From Methanobrevibacter ruminantium M1 (GTDB taxonomy: Archaea > Methanobacteriota > Methanobacteria > Methanobacteriales > Methanobacteriaceae), in contig NC_013790.1 of the NCBI RefSeq assembly GCF_000024185.1, forward strand, positions 1 through 64,000: a stretch of 64,000 nucleotides of DNA, written 5' to 3'. Each line of letters opens with the position of its first letter. The stretch's first letter is position 1. Below the pieces are notes generated by a model that saw only the letters and a list, made by a program, of their open reading frames with translations, did not search any database and had not been told where the DNA came from. Below, piece after piece: positions 10,883 through 19,808 of this stretch. A program made the position numbers and the translations under genes.

Positions 10883-12334
10883 ATGAATCAAAATGCCCAG
10901 TGGAATTCAATTATAACATTTATATTGGCAATGATTGGCCTTACCATAGGCATAGGGAATATTTGGCGTTTCAGCTATGTATTATACTCTAATGGAGGAG
11001 GATCCTTCTTCATACCTTATTTTATTGCAATAATGGTTATGGGAATTCCTTTCTTGATTTTAGAGTATGGATTAGGCTTTAGCCTAAAGAAGAGTTTTTC
11101 AAAGCTGATGCATGATATACGCCCGGAATTTGAGGTAATTGCTTGGATGTTGGTCATATTCGTATTCATCGTTGTAATTTACTATATGGTTATCATAGGC
11201 TGGGATTTTGTATATTTCCTAAACAGCTTTAGCTTCGGTTGGGGAAGCGATCCCAATTCATTCTTCATGACTTATGTTGGTGGAACTAGGGAGATATCCC
11301 AGATTGGAAGGCTTCTTCTTCCTACATTAATTTGCACAACAGTCTTATGGATTATTTTTTGGTTTGTATCCAATCGTGATGTGGATGAAGGAATCGGAAA
11401 GATTTCAACCATTCTAATGCCTTTGCTATTTATAATAATGATTTTTATCTTTTTATACTCATTCACATTGCCAGGATTTGACATTGGAATAAAGACATTG
11501 CTTAAGCCTAATTGGTCTCTTCTTTTAGACATTCACATCTGGCTTGCAGCATTCGGACAGACAATATTCACCTTAAGCATAGGCCAGGCAATGGTCTATA
11601 CCTATGCAAGCTATTTGCCTAGGAATTCCAAATTGGTCGATGAAGTATTGCTTGTGGTTATTACAAACACCTTATATGAGGTTTTCATTGCCATTGGGGT
11701 CTTTTCAATACTTGGATATATGTCCCTAAAGTCATCAATACCTATAGAAAAACTAATCAGTGAAGGAACTGGACTGATATTTGTTGTATTTCCAAAGATA
11801 TTTAGTGAGATGGGTTTTGTAGGTCAGATTATAGGTCCATTGCTATTTTTATCAATACTATTTGCAGGATTTACTTCCGCATTGGCATTGTTTGAGCCTT
11901 TCCTATCATCCTTATGTGATAAGTTTAATTTAAGTAGACGCAAAGGGGTTACAATACTTGTAATTGTTGCAGTGATTTGCTCCATTCCTTTTTCAACAGG
12001 AATAAGCAGCTATTTGGTTGGGATTGTTGACAAGTTTGTAAATGACTTTGGAATATTGATTTTGATTGGTGTGCAGGCCATTATATTTGGATGGTTCTAT
12101 GGTGTTGAAAAGGTCATGCCCGTTTTAAATGAGCTTTCTACTTTTAAGGTAGGCAAATCATGGGTTTTTACAATAAAATATCTATTGCCTGTTCTTATTA
12201 TTATCATTTGGGTAAATGGTGTTGTGGGACTGTTCAGTAATACCAATAGCTTTGAATTGATTGTAGATTTGATTATTACTTTTGTTGTGGTTGGATTCTC
12301 TGTTTTGTTTACTAAATTAGGTGTTAAAGAGTAA
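10883..12334 (+). CDS. sodium:neurotransmitter symporter (NSS/SNF) family transporter
   Basis: A 483-residue Na+-coupled transporter related to LeuT. The N-terminal signature GIGNIWRF (residues 23-30), then SNGGGSFFIPYF in TM1-TM2, marks the family and carries Na+/substrate contacts. About 11-12 hydrophobic helices follow, typical for prokaryotic members. The substrate is probably an amino acid or amine; it cannot be chosen from the sequence. Start ATG follows AAGTGATAGA. The gene is alone, with two palindromes in its upstream region. Confidence 0.93.
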   Translation: MNQNAQWNSIITFILAMIGLTIGIGNIWRFSYVLYSNGGGSFFIPYFIAIMVMGIPFLILEYGLGFSLKKSFSKLMHDIRPEFEVIAWMLVIFVFIVVIYYMVIIGWDFVYFLNSFSFGWGSDPNSFFMTYVGGTREISQIGRLLLPTLICTTVLWIIFWFVSNRDVDEGIGKISTILMPLLFIIMIFIFLYSFTLPGFDIGIKTLLKPNWSLLLDIHIWLAAFGQTIFTLSIGQAMVYTYASYLPRNSKLVDEVLLVVITNTLYEVFIAIGVFSILGYMSLKSSIPIEKLISEGTGLIFVVFPKIFSEMGFVGQIIGPLLFLSILFAGFTSALALFEPFLSSLCDKFNLSRRKGVTILVIVAVICSIPFSTGISSYLVGIVDKFVNDFGILILIGVQAIIFGWFYGVEKVMPVLNELSTFKVGKSWVFTIKYLLPVLIIIIWVNGVVGLFSNTNSFELIVDLIITFVVVGFSVLFTKLGVKE

Positions 12335-12402
12335 TTTAAGTGGTTTTAGGTCTTTAAAATAATTTTTTTATATTTTAAACCTTATGATGGGTAATTTAGA
12401 TA

Positions 12403-13152
12403 TTATAATTTAACGTTAGGATTTAAATACTGGCCATGCTCTATAGACCTTTTTCCATAGTGAATGGCAAATTGAGGACATCTATGTAGACAAGCAAAGC
12501 ACATGTCACACTTTTTTCTCTTCCAGACAGGCCGTTTATTCTCTATTTTTATTGTATTGGTTGGACAATTGTTTCTGCATATTCCGCAGCCTATACAATT
12601 GTCATCTAGCTTAAAATTGCTTGTATTACGGATGAAGTCATATCCAACCTTGTATATGAATCCGCTGAATATTTTATTTTCATTTTCAAGGTATTTTCCT
12701 GTTTTTCTTAAGAGTATTAGATTGTTCACTTCCTCTAATCTTTTCTCTCCATATTCTTCAGCCTGTTTTATGTAGTTTTGGTCTGTTAGATCAAATTTAG
12801 GAACCCAATTGTCTACCATCTTTACATTGAAGAATCCATCTATCTTTTTAAAGTATTTTGAAACTATGCTTTTAATGTTTCCAACAGTGCTTCCATATGT
12901 GGCTACAAGGAAGATATATGGCTTTTTATTATAGTTAAGGCGGAGTTTCTTAAGGAATATTCTAACAGAATCTGGTATTCCTAGCGAATAGATTGGGCAT
13001 ACAAATCCTATTATTTCATCTTCTTTCACGTCAAATGTGAATTTGTTTTCCCTTATGCAGTCTGGGATTGAGATAATCTCTTCTTCATTGCTTTTAGCTA
13101 TTGTCTCTGCTACATATTTGCTGTTTCCAGTTCCTGTATAGTAGAATATCAT
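12403..13152 (-). CDS. EFR1-type flavodoxin/ferredoxin fusion protein
   Basis: Redox protein of 249 residues. Residues 1-160 form a flavodoxin-like domain beginning IFYYTGTGNSKYVAE (FMN phosphate loop TGTGN). Residues 186-225 carry two 4Fe-4S motifs, CIGCGICRNNCP (Cys186, 189, 192, 196) and CDMCFACLHRCP (Cys215, 218, 221, 225). NCBI names this architecture EFR1 family ferrodoxin. It should pass electrons between an FMN and two iron-sulfur clusters; partner unknown. Start ATG follows AGAGGAAATAA. Confidence 0.9.
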   Translation of the reverse strand: MIFYYTGTGNSKYVAETIAKSNEEEIISIPDCIRENKFTFDVKEDEIIGFVCPIYSLGIPDSVRIFLKKLRLNYNKKPYIFLVATYGSTVGNIKSIVSKYFKKIDGFFNVKMVDNWVPKFDLTDQNYIKQAEEYGEKRLEEVNNLILLRKTGKYLENENKIFSGFIYKVGYDFIRNTSNFKLDDNCIGCGICRNNCPTNTIKIENKRPVWKRKKCDMCFACLHRCPQFAIHYGKRSIEHGQYLNPNVKL

Positions 13153-13255
13153 TTATTTCCTCTAGTTTAGTGGATTATTAAGATGTATGGCTTTTTTAAG
13201 TTTAACTATATGATTTTTTAATTCAATTCGGTAATTATCTTTTTTTAATTTACGA

Positions 13256-14119
13256 TTATTGAATAATCCTTTCTATAGGAACTACCAAGATATCACGTGC
13301 GCCAGCATTTCTAAGCTTGTTAACTAGGTCAAAGACTTCATCCTCTCCAACCACTGCTTGTACGGCCATGGTTTCCTCTTCGGAAAGCACTTGAGATATA
13401 GTAGGTCCGCTCATTGCCGGCATGACCTTTTGAACCTCACAAAGGTTTTCCTTTGCGACGTTCATCATAACCAGTTTCTTTCTTTCCGCTTCAAGCACAC
13501 CTTGAATGCTGGTGCTAACCGCTTCTACAAGGTTATTTTTTTCTGTGTATGAATTTTTGTTAGCTATCAATTTAATTGAGCTTTCAAGGATGACATCAAC
13601 TATCTTCAAATGATTCATATTTAGTGTTGTTCCTGTGCTTGTAAGGTCTGTTATAGCATCTGCTATTCCAATGAATGGAGCTATTTCAGTAGATCCTGTA
13701 AGCTTTACTATCTTTATGTTCAGATTGTTTTCTTCAAGGTATTTTCTTGTAAGGTTTGGAAATTCTGTAGCTATTGTCATTCCATCCTTCAAATCATCTT
13801 TTGTGTTTATTTCGGAGTTTTCAGGAGAAGCTAAAACAAGCTTTGTTGCACCGAATTGGAGGTCTGTTAATATTTTAACATCTGCTCCTGCCTCTTCTAT
13901 CAGGTCATAGCCTGATATTCCCATATCACAAATTCCTTCGTCTACAAATTCTGGAATGTCTGCTGCACGGGCAAACATCACGTCTATATTTTCATTGTAA
14001 GTTGATGAGAATAATTTTCTGTTTGTTGAATCCTTTAAGCCTAGTCCTGCCTTTTCTAGTATTTTTATGGAAGGTTCACTTATTCTTCCTTTGGAAGGGA
14101 CTGCTATTTTGATTTTCAT
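13256..14119 (-). CDS. hisG: ATP phosphoribosyltransferase, long form
   Basis: First enzyme of histidine synthesis (ATP + PRPP to phosphoribosyl-ATP). MKIKIAVPSKGR is the family N-terminus; the PRPP-binding loop DLTSTGTT is at residues 158-165. Residues from about 210 form the ACT-like regulatory domain of the long form, which allows histidine feedback without HisZ. The frame is open back to a GTG at 14128, but that GTG is part of the ribosome binding site GGTGAATAAAATG, so ATG 14119 is chosen (287 residues). No other his gene is adjacent. Confidence 0.96.
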   Translation of the reverse strand: MKIKIAVPSKGRISEPSIKILEKAGLGLKDSTNRKLFSSTYNENIDVMFARAADIPEFVDEGICDMGISGYDLIEEAGADVKILTDLQFGATKLVLASPENSEINTKDDLKDGMTIATEFPNLTRKYLEENNLNIKIVKLTGSTEIAPFIGIADAITDLTSTGTTLNMNHLKIVDVILESSIKLIANKNSYTEKNNLVEAVSTSIQGVLEAERKKLVMMNVAKENLCEVQKVMPAMSGPTISQVLSEEETMAVQAVVGEDEVFDLVNKLRNAGARDILVVPIERIIQ

Positions 14120-14770
14120 TTTATTCACCTATTGCTTTAGTTAATGATTTTATAAATCTTTTAAAGTTTTAAAATTGTTTTATTTCTATTACTTTTATTT
14201 TAATTTTAGTATTATTTAATTATTTAGTTTATTTTTGATTATTTTCATTTTATTTGGTCATCTTTTCATTGATTTTGGGATTTTTTTTATTATTTTTGTT
14301 CATCTTTTCTTTGATTTTTTTTATTATTTTTGTTCATATTTCACTATTTTTAATAATCGTTTTCATAGTATTTTTTCATCAAAAATTATTTTTAAAAAAG
14401 CATATGGAATGTATGATAAAGTATATAAACTTTTTGTTTTTTGTTTTAAATAATCAATTTAACTTGAATTTAGATTTTATCATGTTTTTAGTCAAATTTT
14501 TTGATTTTATGCCCTTTTTAGCCAGTTTTTTAGAAAGTTTTAAATATAATGATGTTAATAAGAATAGTATGTGCTTATGAAATAAGGCGTCTAAGACAAT
14601 ATTTTTACAAAATATTTATTTAGATTCTTTATTTTTAAAATTTTTATATAAATATGATTTTTTAAAATTTTCTTTTGAAAAACCGAAATCTCATATTTTG
14701 AAATGATGATAATATAAAAATTTTTATAAGTATATATTTTTATTTAAAAAAAATTAAGGAGATGTTAATT
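14120..14770. other. AT-rich gap upstream of the histone gene
   Basis: About 650 bases with no supported gene. Open frames at 14235-14580 are products of T-rich low-complexity DNA with no ribosome binding site. The last 60 bases hold a strong promoter-like AT block (TATATATTTTT near 14733) and the histone ribosome binding site AAGGAGATG, as expected for a highly expressed gene. Confidence 0.5.
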
Positions 14771-14974
14771 ATGAGTATTCCTGTAGCTCCTATTGGAAGA
14801 ATCATTAAAGACGCTGGTGCTGAAAGAGTAAGCGAAGATGCTAAAAAAGAATTAAACGCATACGTAACCGCACAAGCTGAAGCTGTTGCTAAAAAAGCAA
14901 TCGAATTCGCAGCTATGGCAAAAAGAAAAACCGTCAAAGCTGAAGATATCGAATTAGCAATCAAAAACTTATAA
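14771..14974 (+). CDS. archaeal histone (HMf/HMt type)
   Basis: A 67-residue histone-fold protein that dimerises and wraps DNA into archaeal nucleosomes. The sequence shows the three helices and loops, with IPVAPIGRIIKDAGAERVS at the N-terminus and KRKTVKAEDIELAIKNL at the C-terminus, including the RKT(V) DNA-contact loop. ATG 14762 is in frame but overlaps the AAGGAGATG ribosome binding site; ATG 14771 gives the exact family N-terminus. The codon use is more GC-rich at wobble positions than its surroundings, typical of a highly expressed gene. Confidence 0.97.
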   Translation: MSIPVAPIGRIIKDAGAERVSEDAKKELNAYVTAQAEAVAKKAIEFAAMAKRKTVKAEDIELAIKNL

Positions 14975-14989
14975 TTAATAAAAAATAAG

Positions 14990-15026
14990 AAATAATTTTT
15001 TAATTATTTCATTTTTTATTTTTTTC
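14990..15026 (+). terminator. terminator of the histone gene
   Basis: AAATAATT (14990-14997) and AATTATTT (15002-15009) form an 8-bp stem with a 4-base loop, followed by T-tracts (CATTTTTTATTTTTTTC). It lies 15 bp after the stop codon. Confidence 0.6.
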
Positions 15027-15319
15027 TATTTTTATTATACTTTTACTTTAATCTTATTTTAACTTATTTTCTATTTTAAAAACTAATTTTTATCAAATTA
15101 TTGATTTAACTTTAAAAAATTCCCTTTTGATTAAAACAAATATTTTTTTATATAATAATTTACAAATCTAAAATTATAGGATTATATAATCGATTATTTT
15201 TGGGCAATAAATTATTTTTAAAATCAATATATTAGAATTTGCCAGGTTTTAAATTCATTTTTAAGGATTTTATCATGGCTTTTAAATAAGAGTAAAAAAA
15301 TTAAAATAAGGGATTTAAG

Positions 15320-16339
15320 ATGGGAAGAAGAAAAAAACAAGATTCTACACTTGATTCTTATTTTCCAGATTCTGATTTGATAGAGGAAAAAAAGAAGAAG
15401 GATGAAGCATGCAAGATCTGTGGCAATCCTATAGAGGACGCCACCTTTCAAAGATGTCGCAAGTGCTTAAACAAGCTTGCACTGATAGATGACTTAAGGG
15501 AACTATTGGAATACGTTTCTCCAGGTGAAAGCTTTAGGGAAATTGACCTAATCAATAAAGGCTTTAAAAGCTTGAAACTCAACATTCTCATTTCTAAATT
15601 TTTAAAAGAACAGCTCATTTTAATTAATCTCGACGGTTTATTTACTCTTAACAATATTGATTTTTTAAATGCCTTTATTAAAAAATATGGCGAAAAGGAA
15701 AAGCCACTTAAGGAAACAGATTACTTAATAGTAAGGGATGACAAGTCTGCCTTTTATATTGATGTCAACAACTATTCAGATTATATAAAGATAAGGTTCA
15801 ATCCTAGGATTAACAAGTGGCAGGTTGATTTCTTTAATGAAAACGGCCTCGCAAATACCAAGTCCTTTATTGATTCCAATGATGCAAATAAGGAAGCCAT
15901 CTATTACATTAAGCAGTTAGGTGTTATCGGATCTTCAGCTGATGATAAGAAAGAGGAAAAGTCTGATAAAAGATTATACTCTTCTCATGAGGGAATCTAT
16001 TACAGCCCTAGCCGTGGAATGTGGGGAGCTAAAGTCAAGGGATATAAGGGATTTAAGTTCATTGGACACTTCAGCAGCGAAGAGGAAGCTTATGAGGCAA
16101 GATGCAAGTATTTGGAAAATAAGGAAAGAACCAGACAAAAGTATATTTCTGAAAAGAGAGGATTGAAATCCGGCCTTAGGAATCAAAGCTCTGGAGAGCT
16201 GATTTACTTTAGCAAACAGAAGGGCAAATGGATTGTAAGGCTTAAAAATAAGGAAGGCCAAATTGTTAATGTAGGCCAGTTTGACACCGAAGAGGAAGCT
16301 AATAAAGCTAAAGAGGAGTTTATTAAGGATAATAGTTAA
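15320..16339 (+). CDS. zinc-ribbon protein with two (possibly three) AP2-like domains
   Basis: A 339-residue protein of unknown role. Residues 31-49 form a zinc ribbon (CKIC...CRKC). Residues 55-130 look like a winged-helix-type segment. Two segments resemble the AP2/ERF-like DNA-binding fold seen in HNH endonucleases and integrases: residues 224-266 (GIYYSPSRGMWGAKV then GHFSSEEEAYEA) and 293-335 (LIYFSKQKGKWIVRL then GQFDTEEEANKA). Residues 155-200 (FNPRINKWQVDFF...SNDANKEAIYYI) may be a degenerate third copy. Start ATG follows AAGGGAT. The domain set suggests a sequence-specific DNA-binding protein with no catalytic domain; targets unknown. Confidence 0.72.
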   Translation: MGRRKKQDSTLDSYFPDSDLIEEKKKKDEACKICGNPIEDATFQRCRKCLNKLALIDDLRELLEYVSPGESFREIDLINKGFKSLKLNILISKFLKEQLILINLDGLFTLNNIDFLNAFIKKYGEKEKPLKETDYLIVRDDKSAFYIDVNNYSDYIKIRFNPRINKWQVDFFNENGLANTKSFIDSNDANKEAIYYIKQLGVIGSSADDKKEEKSDKRLYSSHEGIYYSPSRGMWGAKVKGYKGFKFIGHFSSEEEAYEARCKYLENKERTRQKYISEKRGLKSGLRNQSSGELIYFSKQKGKWIVRLKNKEGQIVNVGQFDTEEEANKAKEEFIKDNS

Positions 16340-16370
16340 TTATTAATTTCTTAATCTCTTATCATTTAAT

Positions 16371-16526
16371 CTAATCAGATATTTCTTCTTTTAAATTTTT
16401 TATCACTTCTTCATCTAATTTGGTCAGTTCAGATATTTTTTCTACTGACATTTTTTTTAATAGCTTTTCAACCATTTCTATTTTTTCTAATATTTTTGAT
16501 TTTAAAGAACCTTGATTTAACTTATT
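16371..16526 (-). pseudogene. C-terminal remnant resembling a PD-(D/E)XK transposase-type (Rpn-like) protein
   Basis: Open frame of about 51 codons with no start or ribosome binding site, reading MSVEKISELTKLDEEVIKNL near its end. This resembles the C-terminal helix-turn-helix-like tail (M-S-x-E-x-I-S-x-x-T-x-L-x-x-E-E-I) of Rpn/PD-(D/E)XK nuclease transposase-family proteins. An upstream in-frame TAA (16529-16527) cuts it off. Best read as a relic; the family call is tentative. Confidence 0.35.
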
Positions 16527-16922
16527 TTAATTTATTTGCATATATAAGTCTTTTTGAATAAAATAGACGGTTTACTATTTATTAACAATGGTTTACCAAT
16601 TTTTAGAAAAGTTTATAAGATATGGTTTTAATAAAAAAAAGGTAATTACCTTTAAAAAATTTTTAAAAAATAGAAAAATTGATTTTTTTAAAGGCCATAA
16701 TTATTAAAAATCGATAAAAGGATTTACTAGAAAGTTAAATATAATATTGTGTGAGAAAATAGATATGAAATTCTGTTTTAAGGTTTTAATTTTTAAAAAA
16801 TTAAAAAGATTTGCTTTTTTACCGTTTAAAGGCAGGTCTTTAACAGTATTAAAATATTACTTTCTATAATGTATTTTAAAGAAGTTTTGGGGACTTTTTT
16901 TAAAAAATTATTGTAGGATAGC
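16527..16922. other. AT-rich gap with GGTTTAC motifs
   Basis: No gene seen. It contains GGTTTACTATT and TGGTTTACCA (near 16568-16600), similar to the TATATGGTAAACC motif found near 34750, 59160 and 63365. It probably includes the promoter of the following small gene. Confidence 0.35.
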
Positions 16923-17243
16923 ATGAGTGAATTAAAGTTGGATTTGGTATTCGATGACTATCAAATCAAAAGGGCAAAACCTGCAAGGGGTTCATCTGTT
17001 ATTCATGTGAATAAGAGATGGATAGGAAAGGAAGTGTCCATAATTCCACTGCCATTTGACGTGGATGAAAAGTTTATTGATGAAACTAAAGGGGAAGACG
17101 GTTTATATCATTTAGAGTTGGCTGTTAAGGAGATCTTTTCCAAAACAGTATCAGATCGTAAAGATGTAGGATTCTTTTATCTTAAGGAGTCTTTGCTTGG
17201 ATTGTTTTTCCTCATTATAGAAGCGCCTGATATTGTTTATTAG
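16923..17243 (+). CDS. small protein with DUF2080-like segment
   Basis: A 106-residue protein. Residues 22-42 (RGSSVIHVNKRWIGKEVSII) resemble the swapped-hairpin AbrB-like strand pattern of DUF2080, small proteins often encoded beside transposons and integrated elements. The C-terminal half (HLELAVKEIFSKTVSDRKD, then a hydrophobic LLGLFFLIIEAP) is unrecognised. Start ATG follows GTAGGATAGC. No transposase is adjacent, although a possible transposase-family relic lies 400 bp upstream. Confidence 0.5.
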   Translation: MSELKLDLVFDDYQIKRAKPARGSSVIHVNKRWIGKEVSIIPLPFDVDEKFIDETKGEDGLYHLELAVKEIFSKTVSDRKDVGFFYLKESLLGLFFLIIEAPDIVY

Positions 17244-17754
17244 GGGCTTGTCAGTAATTGATACTTTCTATAAAATCATTTTTTTCTTTTTTTCTTTTTT
17301 TATTATATCTTGTTTCTATTTTTGTTATAGGCTTAGTTATTTATTATTATTTAGTTGTTTATGGGATGACTATTAGTTATCTATCGATTTATGAGATTTA
17401 GTTATTCTTTAATTATAGTTTATTCTCTTTTTAACTATCACTTTAATATAATATATTCACTATTTAACTACAACTTTACTATATTCTATCTACAAATTAA
17501 CTATCATTTTCATATATGTTATTTATAATTTACTTCATAATTATCAATAACTTAGTTATAAATTTACCATATATTTAAATATCTTAATGAACATAATATA
17601 TCATGTGAAATTTAATTTAAACTAAAAATTTAAATATTTAAAATTTCATAAAGAATGTATAGATAATTTAAATTATCTAATCATGTTTATAAAGCTTAAT
17701 TAAGTTTTATAATTTTCACTAAAAATTAGTTCTTCTTTTTTTGGTGAATTTCAA
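17244..17754. other. AT-rich gap with promoter-like sequence near its end
   Basis: About 510 bases with no gene. Bases 17400-17640 consist of short degenerate repeats of ATTTAACTATCATTTTA-like text. A TATA-like TTTATAAAG at about 17688-17696 would place a transcription start near 17720, just ahead of the small hydrophobic reading frame described at 17755. Confidence 0.35.
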
Positions 17755-17850
17755 ATGTTCGTAAGCAACTTACTTTTTGTAAGTTGCTTTTTTTTATTGA
17801 CTATTTTTCTTTTAGTACTCTTTTTAATTTGTTTTTATACAATTGGATAA
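17755..17850 (+). CDS. candidate hydrophobic micropeptide (31 aa)
   Basis: ATG preceded by GGTGAATTTCAA, a good ribosome binding site. The 31-codon frame encodes an almost wholly hydrophobic single-pass peptide starting MFVSNLLFVSCFFLLTIFL. Its codons 4-12 overlap a perfect 11-bp hairpin (separate entry). It lies just upstream of the operator-like array of the AAA/DUF4143 ATPase gene. It may be a membrane-active micropeptide or a chance frame over a terminator. Confidence 0.35.
   Translation: MFVSNLLFVSCFFLLTIFLLVLFLICFYTIG
17763..17795 (+). terminator. perfect 11-bp hairpin followed by T-run
   Basis: AAGCAACTTAC (17763-17773), loop TTTTT, GTAAGTTGCTT (17779-17789), then TTTTTT. This is the strongest intrinsic-terminator-like hairpin in the window. 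The nearest upstream annotated gene ends 520 bp earlier, so it would end a long or separate transcript. It may instead control the overlapping small reading frame. Confidence 0.6.
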
Positions 17851-17894
17851 TAATTTTTCGATTTTTTCTATTTTTAGATATGCATTTATATCTT

Positions 17895-17983
17895 GGTGTC
17901 CAGTATATTGGATACCTCTTTATAAATAGGTGTTCAGTTTACTTGATATCCTTTTATAAATAGGTGTCCAGTATATTGGATAC
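17895..17983 (+). promoter_or_regulatory. 34-bp iterated palindromic operator array (three copies)
   Basis: GGTGTCCAGTATATTGGATA-type sites start at 17895, 17929 and 17963, exactly 34 bp apart. Each core, TCCAGTATATTGGA, is a near-perfect palindrome (the middle copy is degenerate: TTCAGTTTACTTGA). Between the copies is TTTATAAATA, a TATA-like element. The array ends 44 bp before the ATPase start codon, so autoregulation by a dimeric DNA-binding protein is likely. Confidence 0.7.
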
Positions 17984-18026
17984 ATTTATATATTAACAAT
18001 TTTATATAATTTATTAGGTGAGAAAA

Positions 18027-19490
18027 ATGTATGAAAAAGAAGATATTTTAATCGATTATATTAATAATGAAATTAACACTGTTCCATTCAGCTTAAATGA
18101 TAAACTTAAAATAAGAAATGAGAAGTTTCGTTGTCGTGAGGAGTTTTATGAGATAAAAAATTATGTGGATGATTTTTTAGAAGGTAACTATACCAATAGA
18201 TACATAGTGTTACCTGGACTAAGGGGTTTAGGTAAAACAACCATTATTTACCAGTTATATCAATATTTATTAAGAGAAAAGGAAATCAATCATAATCAAA
18301 TTCTTTATATCTCCTGTGATGATTTAAATGACTATATGGATATTAATATTTTAGATGTCGTTAACTGCTTCTTGAAGCTTCATCATAATTCTAATTTAAG
18401 AACTTTAGATAAGAAGATCTTTATTTTTATTGACGAGTCACAGTATGATTCTAATTGGGCAGGGGCTGGTAAAAGAATTTATGATAAGACTAATAATGTT
18501 TTTTTAATATTTACTGGTTCATCTGCATTGAATTTAGAATATAATGCTGATTCTGCAAGAAGATTATTGAAAAAAAGCATCACTCCTTTAAATTACGGTC
18601 ATTTTTTAAAATTAAAATATGGTTTTCACTATGATGAATTCTCTGATGCATTAAGTGACCTGATATTTTTAGGTGATGAGAAGAAAGCCATTCAATGTGA
18701 AAGGGAAGTTTATTCTAAATTGTATAATTTAGAAGGCTATAATGATAATGTATGGGATGATTTTTTAAGAAATGGAGGATTTCCCATATCCTTTTATGAG
18801 AAAAATGATGATAATGTTTCTCAAAGGTTAAGGGAAGTAGTTAAAAAAGTCTTAATAAGCGATATTGCTAATATTTCCACTATTTCAAGTGAAAAGTATA
18901 TTAACAGCATTAGGCTATTAAATTTTTTAGCGGTGCAAAAGCCAGGGGACATTTCACAAAATAAATTAGCTAATTTTTTAAATGTATCTCCTACAACTGT
19001 TAAGGGTATAATAGACCTTTTGGAAAAGACACATTTGATATTTCATACAGAGCCTTATGGTTCTGCCGCCAAAAGATCTAAAAAATCATGGAAATATTTT
19101 TTTGCTAGTTCTTCCCTAAAACATGCTTTAGTTAAGGATTTAGGTAGTTCTATGAGAGATGTAAAATCTTATGAAGGTATCTTATTAGAAAATCTTGTAG
19201 CATCCACTTTCTTTAATTGGACAAATAGGAAAAATATTTCCTTCAATCTATTTTATGATGCAAATGATGATGAAAAAAATAAGACTACTGTTGATTTTAT
19301 TATTAAGGAAGGTTTTAATAAGCCAATTCCTATAGAAGTAGGTATTGGAAAAAAAGGCGATAAGCAAATTTCCAAGTCTATTAGTGATTATAGGGCTGAT
19401 TATGGTATTGTTATATCTAATAAGACCAAGTTTATAGAAAGACAGGGAAATGTTATTTATTTGCCTCCAAGAAGCTTTTCTTTTTTATGA
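18027..19490 (+). CDS. ATP-binding protein, AAA_14/DUF4143 family
   Basis: A 487-residue archaeal P-loop protein. Walker A GLRGLGKT (64-71), Walker B KKIFIFIDES, sensor-1-like FLIFTGSSALNL. There is a winged-helix segment (NKLANFLNVSPTTVKGIID) and a C-terminal DUF4143-type nuclease-like fold with VDFIIKEG...IPIEVG (D-x(n)-E-V spacing like degenerate PD-(D/E)XK). The frame is open back to GTG 18018, but that is inside the ribosome binding site TTAGGTGAGAAAA; ATG 18027 is used. The biological role of this family is unsettled; regulators and nuclease-like functions have been suggested. A paralogue lies at 57.3-58.5 kb, also beside tandem repeats. Confidence 0.85.
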   Translation: MYEKEDILIDYINNEINTVPFSLNDKLKIRNEKFRCREEFYEIKNYVDDFLEGNYTNRYIVLPGLRGLGKTTIIYQLYQYLLREKEINHNQILYISCDDLNDYMDINILDVVNCFLKLHHNSNLRTLDKKIFIFIDESQYDSNWAGAGKRIYDKTNNVFLIFTGSSALNLEYNADSARRLLKKSITPLNYGHFLKLKYGFHYDEFSDALSDLIFLGDEKKAIQCEREVYSKLYNLEGYNDNVWDDFLRNGGFPISFYEKNDDNVSQRLREVVKKVLISDIANISTISSEKYINSIRLLNFLAVQKPGDISQNKLANFLNVSPTTVKGIIDLLEKTHLIFHTEPYGSAAKRSKKSWKYFFASSSLKHALVKDLGSSMRDVKSYEGILLENLVASTFFNWTNRKNISFNLFYDANDDEKNKTTVDFIIKEGFNKPIPIEVGIGKKGDKQISKSISDYRADYGIVISNKTKFIERQGNVIYLPPRSFSFL

Positions 19491-19550
19491 GATTGCTTTT
19501 GGGAAGCTTTTCTTTTTTATAAGATTGCCTTTGGGAAGCTTTTCTTTTTT
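19471..19550 (+). repeat. 32-bp tandem repeat spanning the ATPase stop codon
   Basis: GAAGCTTTTCTTTTTTAT starts at 19471, 19503 and 19535 (last copy partial). The first copy includes the final codons and the TGA of the ATPase gene, so the gene's 3' end has been copied into the trailer. The T-tracts can act as U-rich terminators. Confidence 0.8.
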
Positions 19551-19808
19551 CTATTTCTAAAACTTCTATCTTTTTTTCTTTCATTATTTTTCAAATCTTA
19601 GCTTATATTGATTAAATTTGATGCAAAATTATTGATAAAAATTCATAAAAACTTCCTAATAAATTAACATTATTCCAAATTAAATATATTTATATTATAT
19701 ATAAGAACTTACAAAATATTTAATAATTATAAAACAATTTATTGACTAAATAAAAAATTATTAAAAAACCTTTCAATAAGTTAATTAAATATAATTTTGG
19801 GGATTTTT

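Noticed and set aside
14235..14580. Two overlapping open frames upstream of the histone gene
   Set aside because: Phe/Ile-rich products of T-rich DNA, no ribosome binding site, no recognisable protein features.
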